Shown one piece after another: positions 5,575-5,617 of a stretch of DNA of 5,617 nt (the first letter of the stretch is position 1; each line of letters opens with the position of its first letter). The stretch covers positions 1 to 5,617 of the forward strand of contig DIPB01000136.1 in assembly GCA_002426275.1 (NCBI GenBank), written 5' to 3'. Source of the stretch: Firmicutes bacterium UBA5499. GTDB taxonomy: Bacteria > Bacillota > DTU084. Below the pieces are notes generated by a model. That model made no database searches. It was not told where the DNA came from and saw only the letters and a list, made by a program, of their open reading frames with translations. The translations under genes and the position numbers were made by a program.

Positions 5575-5617
5575 TCCTCGATAGCTCAATGGTAGAGCAC
5601 CCGGCTGTTAACCGGGT
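5575..5617 (+). tRNA. tRNA-Asn (anticodon GTT), cut by window end
   Basis: The 5' 43 bases of a tRNA. The acceptor arm is TCCTCGA (5575-5581), the D-stem GCTC/GAGC (5584-5587 with 5595-5598) around AATGGTA, and the anticodon stem CCCGG/CCGGG (5600-5604 with 5612-5616) around CTGTTAA. The anticodon GTT (5607-5609) reads AAC and AAU. The variable loop, T-arm and 3' acceptor strand lie beyond the edge, so the acceptor pairing cannot be checked. Further tRNA genes may follow. Confidence 0.93.

Overview
The window looks like chromosomal DNA of a Bacillota (Firmicutes) bacterium. The signs are strong AGGAGG-type ribosome-binding sites, TTGnnn-N17-TATAAT-like promoters, a Gram-positive-style tilS of about 470 codons and an IS30-family relic of a type common in clostridia and bacilli. 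I cannot place it more finely. A Clostridia, Negativicutes or Paenibacillus-like host would all fit.

Layout. Positions 1 to about 320 hold the minus-strand wreck of an IS30-family transposase: frameshifted, missing its middle catalytic Asp, truncated at its N-terminal side and running off the left edge. Positions 360-450 hold two near-identical direct repeats, a hairpin and a strong rho-independent terminator reading rightwards. The terminator insulates what follows from the IS relic. A plausible extended -10 promoter at 487-515 would then drive an unrecognised 33-codon hydrophobic small ORF (570-671), whose stop overlaps the start of a flavodoxin-fold NAD(P)H/FMN oxidoreductase gene (668-1369). 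On the other strand a 21-codon ORF with a perfect ribosome-binding site lies at 455-520.

From about 1490 the sequence looks more GC-rich and more compact. tilS (1491-2900) makes the tRNA(Ile2) lysidine modification. It overlaps by 23 bases an AraC-family cupin regulator (2878-3759), so the two should be translated together. A terminator follows at 3773-3814; its loop contains an exact TATAAT and a 10-base palindrome. Next comes a 505-aa ADP-ribosylglycohydrolase-family protein (3851-5368) with a C-terminal extension beyond the catalytic domain. The right edge cuts a tRNA-Asn(GTT) gene that has a clear promoter of its own.

How the genes may work together. The AraC regulator and the ADP-ribosylglycohydrolase form a plausible regulator-effector pair: the regulator is a sugar- or ligand-sensing type, and this glycohydrolase subgroup often sits in carbohydrate loci. 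The flavoprotein unit looks independent and may have been acquired separately. I see no defence system, CRISPR array or intact mobile element. The least explained parts are the small ORFs and the repeat/terminator region between 360 and 671.
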